NCBI GenBank assembly: GCA_964540795.1
Contig: CAZINX010000003.1
Location: forward strand, 134,341 to 198,340
DNA: 64,000 nt
From: Dichotomicrobium sp964540795
GTDB lineage: Bacteria; Pseudomonadota; Alphaproteobacteria; Rhizobiales; Rhodomicrobiaceae
Reading direction: 5' to 3'
In this document: piece after piece, positions 26,419 through 36,936 of the stretch
Layout: every line of letters starts with the position of its first letter
Position numbering within the stretch: position 1 is the first letter of the stretch
The notes under the pieces: generated by a model
Told to the model about the DNA's origin: nothing
The model's database searches: none
Seen by the model: the letters and a program-made list of their open reading frames with translations, nothing else
Made by a program: the position numbers and the translations under genes

Positions 26419-27282
26419 ATGCCGCAACCGACCCGGAACTGGCTGGTCAGCACCGACTGGCTGGCCGAGCATCTGGACGCGCCGGACGTGAAGATCCTGG
26501 ACGCTAGTTATACGCTTATGCCCGGCCTGCCGCTGGATGCGCATTACCAGATGGAGCATATCCCCGGCGCGCAATTCTTCAACATTGACGAGATTGCGGA
26601 CACCTCGAACCCGCTGCCGCATATGCTCCCGCCGCCGGAGAAATTCGTCTCGCGGATTCGCAAGATGGGTATCGGCGACGGCGACAAGGTGGTGGTCTAT
26701 GACAACGCCGGCATGTTCAGCGCGCCGCGCGCCTGGTGGATGTTCCGCGTGATGGGGCATGAGGATGTGGCGGTGCTGGATGGGGGGCTGCCGAAATGGA
26801 AGGCCGAGGGCCGGCCGCTGGAGAGCGACCCGCCCGCGCCGGGGCAGCCCAAGCACTTCACCGCGCGTATGCAGGCCGAACTGGTGCGCGATCTGGACGA
26901 CATGAAGCGCATCGCGGAAAATGGCGGCGCGCAGATCGTCGATGCCCGCTCGCCGGAGCGCTTCCACGCCATTGCGCCGGAGCCGCGTCCGACGGGGCGC
27001 GCTGGGCACATCCCCGGATCGCGGAATCTGTATTACGGGGAGATGTTCAACCCGGACGGCACGTTGCGCTCGCCAGAGGAAATCCAGCAGCTGTTTCGGA
27101 TCGCGCAGGTCGACCTGAACAAGCCGATCGTGACAACCTGCGGATCAGGGGTGACCGCGTGCATCCTCGCGCTGGGCCTCGCAACGGCGGGATATGAGCG
27201 CGCCGCGGTCTACGACGGCTCCTGGACGGAATGGAGCGAAGCGCCCGACACGCCCGTGGCGACCCGCGAAGAGTCGTCCTGA
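26419..27282 (+). CDS. sseA: 3-mercaptopyruvate sulfurtransferase
   Basis: SseA moves sulfur from 3-mercaptopyruvate to thiol acceptors or cyanide. The 287 residues form two rhodanese domains: the inactive first (residues 8-130, with DASYTLMPGLPLDAHYQMEH) and the catalytic second, with the active-site loop CGSGVTA, which is the mercaptopyruvate-type rather than the thiosulfate-type loop. GHIPGSRNLYYGEM is a second landmark. It is the second gene of the cysK operon. Confidence 0.93.
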   Translation: MPQPTRNWLVSTDWLAEHLDAPDVKILDASYTLMPGLPLDAHYQMEHIPGAQFFNIDEIADTSNPLPHMLPPPEKFVSRIRKMGIGDGDKVVVYDNAGMFSAPRAWWMFRVMGHEDVAVLDGGLPKWKAEGRPLESDPPAPGQPKHFTARMQAELVRDLDDMKRIAENGGAQIVDARSPERFHAIAPEPRPTGRAGHIPGSRNLYYGEMFNPDGTLRSPEEIQQLFRIAQVDLNKPIVTTCGSGVTACILALGLATAGYERAAVYDGSWTEWSEAPDTPVATREESS

Positions 27283-27291
27283 GCAGCCGCT

Positions 27292-27495
27292 CTAGGCCAG
27301 CGGCAGTTCGAGCTGCTGCGGCGCATCCGTCGCTGCCGTCCGCACCGCGGGCTGCTGCGCGCGGCGTCGATACGCCGCCGCGCCCTGCACTGCTTCCGCC
27401 TCACGTAACTGGCCGACCGTCTGTTCCCGCGCTTCGGCGGCCTGACGCAACACGCGACTTGCGAGCGCGCCCAACGCATTCCACTGCTGCTCCAC
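27292..27495 (-). CDS. small hypothetical protein
   Basis: This is a 67-residue hydrophilic, Ala/Gln-rich protein, probably helical in residues 1-45, ending APQQLELPLA. It is not recognised. Translation would start at GTG 27495, with GGAG 8 bases upstream. It is transcribed in the direction of dsbB, 101 bases downstream of that gene, and an 11-bp inverted repeat overlaps the region just before its ribosome site. It ends 9 bases from the end of convergent sseA. The case for a real gene rests on the ribosome site and its fit in the gap. Confidence 0.5.
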   Translation of the reverse strand: MEQQWNALGALASRVLRQAAEAREQTVGQLREAEAVQGAAAYRRRAQQPAVRTAATDAPQQLELPLA

Positions 27496-27503
27496 GACTC
27501 ACT

Positions 27504-27550
27504 CCAGCTTACGCATGTTACCCTTACATCACGGCACAAGCGTAAGCTGG
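27504..27550. repeat. 11-bp perfect inverted repeat upstream of the small gene
   Basis: CCAGCTTACGC at 27504-27514 and GCGTAAGCTGG at 27540-27550 are exact inverted copies with a 25-base centre. There is no T-run on either side as expected of a terminator. It may be an operator pair or a large leader hairpin that controls the 67-residue gene, whose GGAG lies next to the left arm. Confidence 0.6.
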
Positions 27551-27596
27551 GTATAAACTATGGTTTTTTCGAGATGGTGTTGCTGAATGACACAGA

Positions 27597-28118
27597 TCAG
27601 GCCGCCGCGAGATGCCGCCGCGCGAAACGCTGCAGCCCCAGCCCGGCGAGCCCGGCCAGCGCCAGCGAGATGACCGCGTTCCAGCCGGCAAAGGACAGAC
27701 CGAGTAAGCGGAAGGCCGGTTCGTCGCAGCGCACGGTCTGGCCGTTACGCAGGCTCTCGATCAGCGCGTTCGCGTCGGTGGAGACCTGCACGCCGCCGGA
27801 GCAGCCCGCCGGTCCGGCCCACCAGCCCCATTCGACACCTGCATGATGCACGCCAAGGCCGGTGTTGAGCAGGAAAGCCACGCCCGCCACGGCCAGCGCG
27901 CCCGCGGCCACTGCTGGCCGGCTCCGCAGGACAAGGACGGCGACAAGGGCCGCGGGAATGCCGAGGTAATACGCCCAGCGCTGGCGATAGCACAGCTCGC
28001 AAGGCACATAGCCGCCGATATGCTCATAGGCCAGCGCCGCGAGGATCGTCGCAACTGACAGCGCGAGCACGCCCAGCGCCGCTTCCCGCATTCCGATCCG
28101 CTCAATGATGTCCTGCAT
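27597..28118 (-). CDS. dsbB: disulfide bond formation protein DsbB
   Basis: DsbB reoxidises DsbA by passing electrons to quinones in the inner membrane. The 173-residue product has four hydrophobic helices, the quinone-side pair C40-C43 in CELCYRQRW and a second periplasmic loop with cysteines in GPAGCSGG and RCDEPAF. No dsbA gene lies in the window. It follows the DedA-like gene by 18 bases on the same strand, with GGAGG before its start, so the two are probably co-transcribed. Confidence 0.9.
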   Translation of the reverse strand: MQDIIERIGMREAALGVLALSVATILAALAYEHIGGYVPCELCYRQRWAYYLGIPAALVAVLVLRSRPAVAAGALAVAGVAFLLNTGLGVHHAGVEWGWWAGPAGCSGGVQVSTDANALIESLRNGQTVRCDEPAFRLLGLSFAGWNAVISLALAGLAGLGLQRFARRHLAAA

Positions 28119-28136
28119 GTCAGCCTCCGCGCCGCC

Positions 28137-28715
28137 TCAAATGTATCTGAGCGCAAGGAAGCCGCCGAACAAGGCCACGAAGAAGGCGAAGGTCACGAGG
28201 CCAAGCCGGCGCTCTATAAAGCTGCGGATCGGCGGACCGAACCAGTAAAGCAGCGCGGCGACGAGATAGAACCGGAACCCGCGCGCCACAAGGCTGGCGA
28301 GCATGAAGACCACGAAGTTCAACCCCGTGACGCCTGAGGCAATCGTGATCACCTTGTAGGGAAATGGCGTAATCCCCGCGAAGAGAACAATCCAAGCGCC
28401 ATAGGCGTTGTAGCCGGTGGCGAACTCGTCGAACTTGTCCGTCTTCCCGTAGAACTCCAGGATCGGCTGGCCCACCAGCTCGAACAGAAAGTAGCCGATG
28501 GCGTATCCAGCCGCGCCGCCCGCGACCGAGCTGAGGGTCGTCATCGCCGCGTAGAACCACGCCTTGGCGCGCTTGGCCAGCACCATCGGCACCAGCATCA
28601 CGTCGGGCGGGATCGGGAATACCGAGCTTTCGACGAAGCTGACAAGCATCAGCCACCACACGGCAAGCCGGTGCGCGGCGAGGGCCATCACGCGATCGTA
28701 AAGGGCTCTGAGCAT
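28137..28715 (-). CDS. YqaA/DedA-family membrane protein
   Basis: The 192-residue protein has four to five membrane helices and the DedA-like motifs ESSVFPIPPDVMLVPM, GAAGYAIGYF and RGFRFYLVAALLYWFG. DedA proteins are implicated in membrane lipid flipping and envelope homeostasis. The YqaA subgroup is less studied. It heads the small operon with dsbB. Confidence 0.87.
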   Translation of the reverse strand: MLRALYDRVMALAAHRLAVWWLMLVSFVESSVFPIPPDVMLVPMVLAKRAKAWFYAAMTTLSSVAGGAAGYAIGYFLFELVGQPILEFYGKTDKFDEFATGYNAYGAWIVLFAGITPFPYKVITIASGVTGLNFVVFMLASLVARGFRFYLVAALLYWFGPPIRSFIERRLGLVTFAFFVALFGGFLALRYI

Positions 28716-28813
28716 AACGCTGTGCTTTATAGGGAGACGCCAGGTTTGTCCATCAAACCCGCGCGCTGCCGGGCATTTTCCATTCGTGGCTGCGGCGTTG
28801 CTGGCCTCTTATG

Positions 28814-28841
28814 TTGACGGTAAAAAGGCGTTGTTTATGAT
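28814..28841 (+). promoter_or_regulatory. promoter of tRNA-Leu(CAA)
   Basis: TTGACG (28814-28819) and TATGAT (28836-28841), 16 bases apart, each match 5 of 6 consensus positions. The predicted start is about 24 bases before the mature tRNA. Confidence 0.6.
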
Positions 28842-28871
28842 CGGCGGGACTGTCGGAGACGTGTTTCTGCG

Positions 28872-28958
28872 GCCCCAGTGGCGGAATCGGTAGACGCGAC
28901 AGACTCAAAATCTGTTGCCCGCAAGGGCGTGCCTGTTCGAGTCAGGCCTGGGGCACCA
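28872..28958 (+). tRNA. tRNA-Leu(CAA)
   Basis: An 87-base class II tRNA: acceptor GCCCCAG/CTGGGGC, anticodon loop CTCAAAA giving CAA, a long variable arm (TTGCCCGCAAGGGCGT), T arm with TGTTCGAGTCA, discriminator A and encoded CCA at 28956-28958. Confidence 0.95.
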
Positions 28959-28970
28959 ACCAGCGCGGCG

Positions 28971-29291
28971 TCACGCCGCACCCTTCCAGTTCAGCGGCTT
29001 GACGTCGACCCTGCCCATTTGCTCGGCGTGCCAAATATCATGCTGCGCCTGCAGCGCCAGCCAGACACGCGGACCGTCTCCCAACGCCTTGCCTAGCCGT
29101 AGCGCCAGGTCGAGCGTGACTGGCTGCTCCTCGTTCAGCAGCTTGTAGAGCGTATTGCGGCTGATCCCGAGATGCGCCGCGAACGCCGCCTTGCTCATCC
29201 CCAAAGCAGGCAGCACATCTTCGCGCAACACCTCACCCGGATGCGCCGGAGCGAAAGAGGGGCCACCGGAAATCGTCTCTTCAGTCTCCAT
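28971..29291 (-). CDS. higA: HigA-family antitoxin
   Basis: The 106-residue product is an XRE-type helix-turn-helix protein of the HigA family: HPGEVLREDVLPALGMSKAAFAAHLGIS split over the start of the fold, then RNTLYKLLNEEQPVTLDLAL. In intact modules it binds the HigB mRNA interferase and represses its own operon. Its start overlaps the 3' end of the higB reading frame by 11 bases, the normal toxin-first order of higBA. Here the toxin frame is broken, so the antitoxin may persist only as a DNA-binding protein. It ends 12 bases after tRNA-Leu, on the opposite strand. Confidence 0.9.
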   Translation of the reverse strand: METEETISGGPSFAPAHPGEVLREDVLPALGMSKAAFAAHLGISRNTLYKLLNEEQPVTLDLALRLGKALGDGPRVWLALQAQHDIWHAEQMGRVDVKPLNWKGAA

Positions 29292-29566
29292 GATAATCCT
29301 CCTGTAGGACGCGAACGACGTGCTGACCATTCCACTCAAACACAATCCGCCAGTTGGCTCGGACGGTCACGGCGTACTGTCCCGCACGATCATGCTTGAG
29401 AGGATGGAAAAGGTAGCCCGGCAGAACAATTTCTGCCCGGATCGCAAATGACGTTCAACCTTTCCAGAATACGCTTGATCTTCGGCAGCGATTTCGGGTC
29501 GATCCCTTTCGCAGACCCGCGCTCCCAAAACCGCTTCAGCGCTCCATCCGCGAAGCTCCTGATCAT
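29281..29566 (-). pseudogene. higB: higB toxin with a single-base frameshift
   Basis: From ATG 29566 the frame reads MIRSFADGALKRFW to about residue 43 and then runs out of frame to an early stop. Removing one base from CCC at 29436-29438 (GGG on the minus strand) restores a 94-codon HigB frame that continues AEIVLPGYLFHPLKHDRAGQ, then YAVTVRANWRIVFEW, and ends DYHGD at a stop at 29281 inside higA. Both halves are well conserved RelE/HigB sequence. Either the toxin has been inactivated by a one-base insertion or there is a sequencing error at this G-run. Confidence 0.85.
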
Positions 29567-29577
29567 TGGCAATGACT

Positions 29578-29594
29578 GTCACTTAGAAAGTGAC
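29578..29594. promoter_or_regulatory. likely HigA operator palindrome
   Basis: GTCACTT (29578-29584) and AAGTGAC (29588-29594) are a perfect 7-bp inverted repeat with a 3-base centre. It starts 12 bases upstream of higB and lies directly beside a TTGACA box (29601-29596, minus strand). This is where autorepressing HigA proteins bind in other modules; the assignment is inferred from position. Confidence 0.6.
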
Positions 29595-29808
29595 ATGTCA
29601 ATCCAACGGTGACACTCAAGGCGAACCGCATCGCCTCATAAATCCAGAGCTTGCCCAATCTGCACGGAAGCGGCTAAACATCGACGCAATTCACAAAGCT
29701 TCTGTACCGGATTGAACCATTTTCGATTTTGGTCAAGGTTTTCAGCGTAGTCTGGGGCAATCGACCTTGGCGTGCGACGAACCAGCAGCGTAACGGGGTA
29801 ATACGGTG

Positions 29809-30762
29809 ATGCGTCTGTGGGCACTTGTCTGCGCTATACTGGCGATCCTGATTGCCGGCATGACATCCGGGGCACGCGCCGCGCCCGCGCTGGTGATCGA
29901 CGCGGAGACAGGCCTGGTGCTCTACGCCGAGGACATTGACCGGCGCTGGCACCCCGCCTCGTTGACCAAGCTCATGACCGCCTATCTCGCTTTCGAGGCG
30001 ATGCGCGACGGCAAGCTGTCGATGGAGGACAAGCTGATCGTATCGGAGCGCGCCCATGCCGAGCCGCCAAGCAAGATCGGCGCGCCCGTCGGCGCGGAAA
30101 TGAGCATCCCCACCGCCCTGCGCGCGCTCATTATCAAGTCGGCCAACGATGTCTCGGTGATGTTCGCGGAGAAGATCGCCGGCAGCGTCGAAGCCTTCGC
30201 TGAAAAGATGAACGCGACGGCCAGGCGTCTCGGCATGACGCGCACGCGCTTCGTCAACCCGCACGGTCTGCCCGACGCGCGGCAAATCTCCACCGCCCGC
30301 GACATGGCGATCCTCGCGCGCACGCTGCTGCGCGAATTCCCGGAATACGCCTATTTCTATTCGGAGCGGTCCTTCAGCATTGGCAACGCCTACATGCGCT
30401 CGCACAACGCGCTGCTACGGGTCTACGAAGGCGCGGATGGCATGAAGACCGGCTTTATTTGCGATTCCGGCTTCAATGTGGTGGCGAGCGCGACGCGCGG
30501 CGAGCGCCGGCTCATCGCGGTTGTCATGGGCGCGTACAACAGCCGCGCGCGCACCGCGCGGGCGAGAGCGCTGCTCGATCACGGCTTCGAGGTCTATGAC
30601 TGGAAGCAGGTGTTTTCGCCGCGGCTGGAGCACTATGGCTACGGCGGCGGGATGGATGCGCCCGCGCCGAAACTGCGTCCGCTTGTTTGCGGCGCCCGCG
30701 CGGCGGCGCTTCGCAAGCGCGAGGAGCGCCGGGAACGCACCGCCGTCGCCACGATCGACTAA
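29809..30762 (+). CDS. D-alanyl-D-alanine carboxypeptidase (PBP5/6 type)
   Basis: The 317-residue enzyme trims the terminal D-Ala from peptidoglycan stem peptides. A signal peptide ends near ARA (about residue 24). The three active-site motifs are SLTK (nucleophile S51), SAN in IIKSANDVSVMF, and KTG in GADGMKTGF. The usual C-terminal beta domain and amphipathic membrane helix of E. coli PBP5 are reduced to a short basic tail (RKREERRERTAV), so membrane attachment may differ. A GTG one codon upstream (29806) is an alternative start. It is convergent with metH, 3 bases away. Confidence 0.92.
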   Translation: MRLWALVCAILAILIAGMTSGARAAPALVIDAETGLVLYAEDIDRRWHPASLTKLMTAYLAFEAMRDGKLSMEDKLIVSERAHAEPPSKIGAPVGAEMSIPTALRALIIKSANDVSVMFAEKIAGSVEAFAEKMNATARRLGMTRTRFVNPHGLPDARQISTARDMAILARTLLREFPEYAYFYSERSFSIGNAYMRSHNALLRVYEGADGMKTGFICDSGFNVVASATRGERRLIAVVMGAYNSRARTARARALLDHGFEVYDWKQVFSPRLEHYGYGGGMDAPAPKLRPLVCGARAAALRKREERRERTAVATID

Positions 30763-30765
30763 CCG

Positions 30766-33441
<2,676 letters not shown>

Positions 33442-33589
33442 TGGCTTCTCCCTCGGTTGAATTGTGCGGGCAGGCGCTGCCGCGCGCAGCGACGCCATGC
33501 GCCGCACGTACAAGGGCCGCGAGCGCAATGGACGGGGCGGGGCAATCGGCCAAAACCTGGAATGCCGCGGGCCGCCGCCGGGATACGCG

Positions 33590-34234
33590 CTAGATGTCCT
33601 GCCCCTCGACTTCGCGCCGAAGCTCCTTGACCGCGTCTCGCGCTTCCTTCTTGAGCGGATAGATGTCGAGGACGCGGCGGTAGGCTTGCAGGGCGCGCTC
33701 TTTCTCGCCGAACTCGTTGAGGATTATGGCGACGCCCTGCATGGCTCGGAAATGCCGGGGTTCGAGCGCGAGAACGCGCCGCAGATCGCGCAGGGCGGCG
33801 CGGAAATCGCGTTTCTGGAAGTGCACCATCGCGCGCTGGCTCCAGCCTTCGGCGAACTCCGGCTCGGAGACCACGACGGTATCGAGCATCGCCAGCGCGA
33901 GCGCGTATTCCTCCGCGCTGACGAGCGACATGGCGCGCGCCAGAAGCAGGTCGACGGTCGGACTACCGCTTGCGCGCCAGACCCGCTGGATGCTCTGCGC
34001 GACGGCGCGTGCGCGCTCCGGCGTCTCCGCCTGTTCCAGGCGCTGATAGAGCGTATCCAGCAGCATGTCGCGGTCGGGCGCGATCTCGTCCGGGTCGATG
34101 ACCCCGTCTTCAGCGCCCGGCGGCAGCGATGGCCCCGGGTTTGTGGACTGGGCGGACAGGTTGGCTGGCGCGCACACGACGGCGAGCGCCGCGGCGGCAA
34201 AAAGAATGCAAGAACGCGACCGGAACTTATCCAT
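33590..34234 (-). CDS. exported TPR-repeat protein
   Basis: The 214-residue product has a signal peptide (residues 1-28, ending LSAQ) and at least three tetratricopeptide repeats in residues 90-205 (AEEYALALAMLDTVVVSEPE, then KRDFRAALRDLRRVLALEPR, then GEKERALQAYRRVLDIYP). It is probably a periplasmic scaffold. The partner is unknown. It is upstream of metH on the same strand with a 148-base gap, so co-transcription is unlikely to be functional. Confidence 0.85.
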   Translation of the reverse strand: MDKFRSRSCILFAAAALAVVCAPANLSAQSTNPGPSLPPGAEDGVIDPDEIAPDRDMLLDTLYQRLEQAETPERARAVAQSIQRVWRASGSPTVDLLLARAMSLVSAEEYALALAMLDTVVVSEPEFAEGWSQRAMVHFQKRDFRAALRDLRRVLALEPRHFRAMQGVAIILNEFGEKERALQAYRRVLDIYPLKKEARDAVKELRREVEGQDI

Positions 34235-34293
34235 GCGTCTGAGGGTAACACCGAAGCGCGCGCGCTCAAAATGCCTGCAGTGCAAGCGCGCGA

Positions 34294-34419
34294 TCAGCCC
34301 TGGCGCGCCTTGCAGCGCGGATTGGTCTTGTTGATGATATAGACGCGGCCCTTGCGCCGCACGAGACGATTGTCGCGGTGGCGCTTGCGCAGCGACTTGA
34401 TCGAGTTTCTGACTTTCAT
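34294..34419 (-). CDS. rpmJ: 50S ribosomal protein L36
   Basis: A 41-residue basic protein (MKVRNSIKSLRKRHRDNRLV and a conserved KTNPRCKARQG end). It is the longer, zinc-free form of L36: the Cys/His cluster of the classical protein is replaced by Arg, Lys and His, leaving a single Cys. Ribosome site GGGAAGG is 3-4 bases before the ATG. A strong promoter lies about 60 bases upstream, so it is expressed alone, away from the ribosomal protein operons, as usual in alphaproteobacteria. Confidence 0.95.
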   Translation of the reverse strand: MKVRNSIKSLRKRHRDNRLVRRKGRVYIINKTNPRCKARQG

Positions 34420-34476
34420 GATCCTTCCCGCAAAAGGCTTTGGACGCGCTGGCGCGACCCATTTCAATTGTGTGAA

Positions 34477-34505
34477 GAAATACGTGGCAGGCGGGTTAAT
34501 GTCAA
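34477..34505 (-). promoter_or_regulatory. rpmJ promoter
   Basis: On the minus strand TTGACA (34505-34500) and TATTTC (34482-34477) are 17 bases apart. The predicted transcript starts about 50 bases before rpmJ. This is the best -35 match of the promoters listed here. Confidence 0.6.
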
Positions 34506-34523
34506 CGCGCGCCGGCGGTGGCG

Positions 34524-35444
34524 CTATTCCAGCGCGGTAAGGCGCGAGCGCGCATCCGTGTTGCCCATATCCGCCGCGCGCCGGTACCATTCGCGCGCCT
34601 TGGCGACATCGGAAGGGTCCCCGCCGCGCACATAGATGTCCTGCAAGAAGCCCGGATCGTAGCTCTGGCCCATCGCAAAAACCGCGCCCGCCACGTTATG
34701 CTCGGCCAGATAACGCAGGATCAGCCGCGCGCCGGCGATGTCGCCGCCCGCCATCATGCGCTGCGCCCGATCGAACATCGACGTCTCGATCTCAGGCGAC
34801 AGCGCGGGCTTCGACGCCTCCTGGCGCTCGGCCTCTTCGGCGGTTGCAGTGACTTCGCCCCCGGACTCCGGTCCGATGCGGACATTGACGACTTGCCGTT
34901 CCCGCGACTCTCCGTTGCCGCGGATGAACAGCACCTCCATCGAGAACGCGCCGTCGTAACCGGGCGGGGCAACGAGCGAGACGCCAGAAGCCTCGGACGG
35001 CGACAGCGCCCAGGCGTCGTCGAGCGAGACCCCGGCAGTCAGCTCGAAATTCTCCGGCAGCCCACGCACCATGATGACCCGGAACAGGTCACCGTTCTCC
35101 GGCGGGAGGCTGATCTCGAAGGGAAGCGGCGCATCGGGCGGACCGGAAATGTCGCGAACCGAGAACCCGCCTTGCTGGGCAACGATGATCGGCTGAAGTT
35201 CGAGCACGCCGGGCGCGGCGCGGTCGGCAAGCCGGCTCGCGTCGAGCCGGGGCGCGGGCGCGCGCGCGGGCATCGGGGCGGGGGCCGAAACGCCGGCCGG
35301 GGTCGCCGCAACGGCAGCGTCCGGCGACAGCACGCCCGCGGCGATCACTACGGCGCATAGCGCGGCTTGCGGCCAAGGCTTGCCGTGCGGATCCCCATTG
35401 CGGCGGTTCGTCCGCGCTTTCCCGATCGCTCGGCCCTGCTTCAC
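34524..35444 (-). CDS. exported protein with C-terminal Sel1-like repeats
   Basis: The 306-residue product has a long positively charged N-terminus and then a hydrophobic segment (ALCAVVIAAGVLSPDAAVAA), a likely signal. A Pro/Ala-rich stretch is followed by an all-beta region of about 110 residues with no recognised family (residues 85-195) and, at the end, two Sel1-like helical repeats (AGARLILRYLAEHNVAGAVF and KAREWYRRAADMGNTDARSR). The Sel1 part suggests protein-protein contacts in the periplasm. The function is unknown. It lies downstream of the TAXI binding protein gene on the same strand. Confidence 0.75.
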   Translation of the reverse strand: MKQGRAIGKARTNRRNGDPHGKPWPQAALCAVVIAAGVLSPDAAVAATPAGVSAPAPMPARAPAPRLDASRLADRAAPGVLELQPIIVAQQGGFSVRDISGPPDAPLPFEISLPPENGDLFRVIMVRGLPENFELTAGVSLDDAWALSPSEASGVSLVAPPGYDGAFSMEVLFIRGNGESRERQVVNVRIGPESGGEVTATAEEAERQEASKPALSPEIETSMFDRAQRMMAGGDIAGARLILRYLAEHNVAGAVFAMGQSYDPGFLQDIYVRGGDPSDVAKAREWYRRAADMGNTDARSRLTALE

Positions 35445-35498
35445 GGCCTCACCCCTTCGTTGTCGCGCCCGGAAGCGCCTTTGGTATCGAACGCGCGC

Positions 35499-36632
35499 CT
35501 AATTCTCCACGCCCTCGCGCTGCTGACGCCATCGGACAAATTCGGAGAACAGGGCGTCCTTATCCTCCTCCGACAGATCGCTTGCGCCGGTCTGATCGAC
35601 GAGAAAGGCGTTAAACTGCTCGCGCACCTCTGTCGAGGCCGTCTGCCGGTTCCGGTCCAGCCATTCCTGCGCCGGCGCGAAGCGCGTCCAGCCAGGCAGT
35701 TCGGCGGCGAGGTTCACTTCGCGCCATTTCGGGTGGCGCGGGGCCTGGAGGAATGCGTCGAAGCTGGAGAAGAACGCCTCGATGAAACGCTCGACCTTGG
35801 CGTAGCGGTCGCCTTCCGGGTTCCAGTCGTAGACCGCCATCACCGCGCCAACCGCGATTGTGCGCACCGGCGCGCCTTCGGGGACCAGACCCGGATAATC
35901 TTCGTGCGTGAAGGTCGTGGGCAGATAAGCCTCCTGCAGCGCGGGGGCGTAGTCCACCGGCACCAGGCGGAAACCTTCGTCCCGGCTCAACTCCTCGATC
36001 GCGCTTGTGGGCTTGCCCGCGACGTAGAGAGTGGCCGCGATTTCGCCGTTCTTGATCTTCTCCATCGCGAGCGCCTGATCCTGATAGACCGGCTCGACCT
36101 CGATGCCCAGGCTGTCGAAAACCGTTTCGGCTGTCATCGCCGTGCCGCTGCCCTCTACGCCGAAATTGACCTTGCGGCCAGCCAGTTCATCGAGACCGCC
36201 AATCTCCGGCCCGCCGACAACGTGCAACTCCTCGTTGTAGAGTTTGGTGATGTAGGCGATCCGCTCCTCGACGCCCGGATACATGTTGCGCCGCTTGATG
36301 AAGCTGAGGACGTCGGACTGGACGATTCCGATATCGATGCCCCTGAGATAGAGCAGGTCGGTGATGTTCTGGACCGAACCCTGTCCGACGATAGGCAACA
36401 CCCGCAGACGGTTCCCGTCATTCAATACTGAGGCAAGGTCCGTGGCGATGCGGATGTAGGTGCCCCCGATGCCCCCCGAGATCACGCGCACCGTCCCCTG
36501 GTTCACGCGCTCGACCATCTCCTGATAATCCGTATCGGTCTGCGCGGCGGCCGGCGCGCCGGCGACCAGAGAGAAAGTCAGGGTCAGGACGACTGCGACA
36601 ACCGATCGTCCGGGCGAAGTACGCGCTGGCAT
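35499..36632 (-). CDS. TAXI-family TRAP transporter substrate-binding protein
   Basis: The 377-residue product has a signal peptide (ending near AAAQ, residue 30) and the TAXI-type pattern: VISGGIGGTYIRIATDLASV, GIVQSDVLSF, the second-lobe motif VNFGVEGSGTAMTAETVF, and NGEIAATLYVAGKPTSAIEEL. TAXI proteins deliver organic acids or related ligands to TRAP permeases. No TRAP membrane gene (DctQ/DctM or fused) is beside it, so it is an orphan here. ATG 36632 has a strong AGGGAGAG ribosome site; an ATG at 36803 would hide the signal peptide behind 57 unrelated residues. Confidence 0.88.
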   Translation of the reverse strand: MPARTSPGRSVVAVVLTLTFSLVAGAPAAAQTDTDYQEMVERVNQGTVRVISGGIGGTYIRIATDLASVLNDGNRLRVLPIVGQGSVQNITDLLYLRGIDIGIVQSDVLSFIKRRNMYPGVEERIAYITKLYNEELHVVGGPEIGGLDELAGRKVNFGVEGSGTAMTAETVFDSLGIEVEPVYQDQALAMEKIKNGEIAATLYVAGKPTSAIEELSRDEGFRLVPVDYAPALQEAYLPTTFTHEDYPGLVPEGAPVRTIAVGAVMAVYDWNPEGDRYAKVERFIEAFFSSFDAFLQAPRHPKWREVNLAAELPGWTRFAPAQEWLDRNRQTASTEVREQFNAFLVDQTGASDLSEEDKDALFSEFVRWRQQREGVEN

Positions 36633-36936
36633 GGTTACACTCTCCCTGGAAACGCTCGCGGAATGTTGCTCATCAAAGGCGAAAACGGAATGCTTCCTCG
36701 CGCCCCGAATTGATACGGACAACGTGTCGGCAAGTCCATGCCCGCAGATTGGAAACCGGTCGGCGCAAACCGCTATTGCGCCGGGCGGGAAAAACTTCCG
36801 CAAATTAGCTTAAAATAGCGTTCATATGGAAGAATTGTGGCAGACGACGTCAGAGGCTGGCCAACGCGCCAGCCATGTCCGGCGCTGCGGCGCTCCGCCC
36901 GCTGACAGTCCCGTTCCTCCATGATAGTCCGTCATT
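36633..36936. other. 304-base divergent intergenic region
   Basis: This lies between the TAXI gene and the copper-associated gene. It is the most AT-rich stretch of this part of the window around 36790-36850. I see no gene, no clear repeat and no promoter good enough to name. Confidence 0.4.

Noticed and set aside
33442..33589. Cobalamin riboswitch upstream of metH
   Set aside because: No B12-box-like sequence or long structured leader is present in the short gap.
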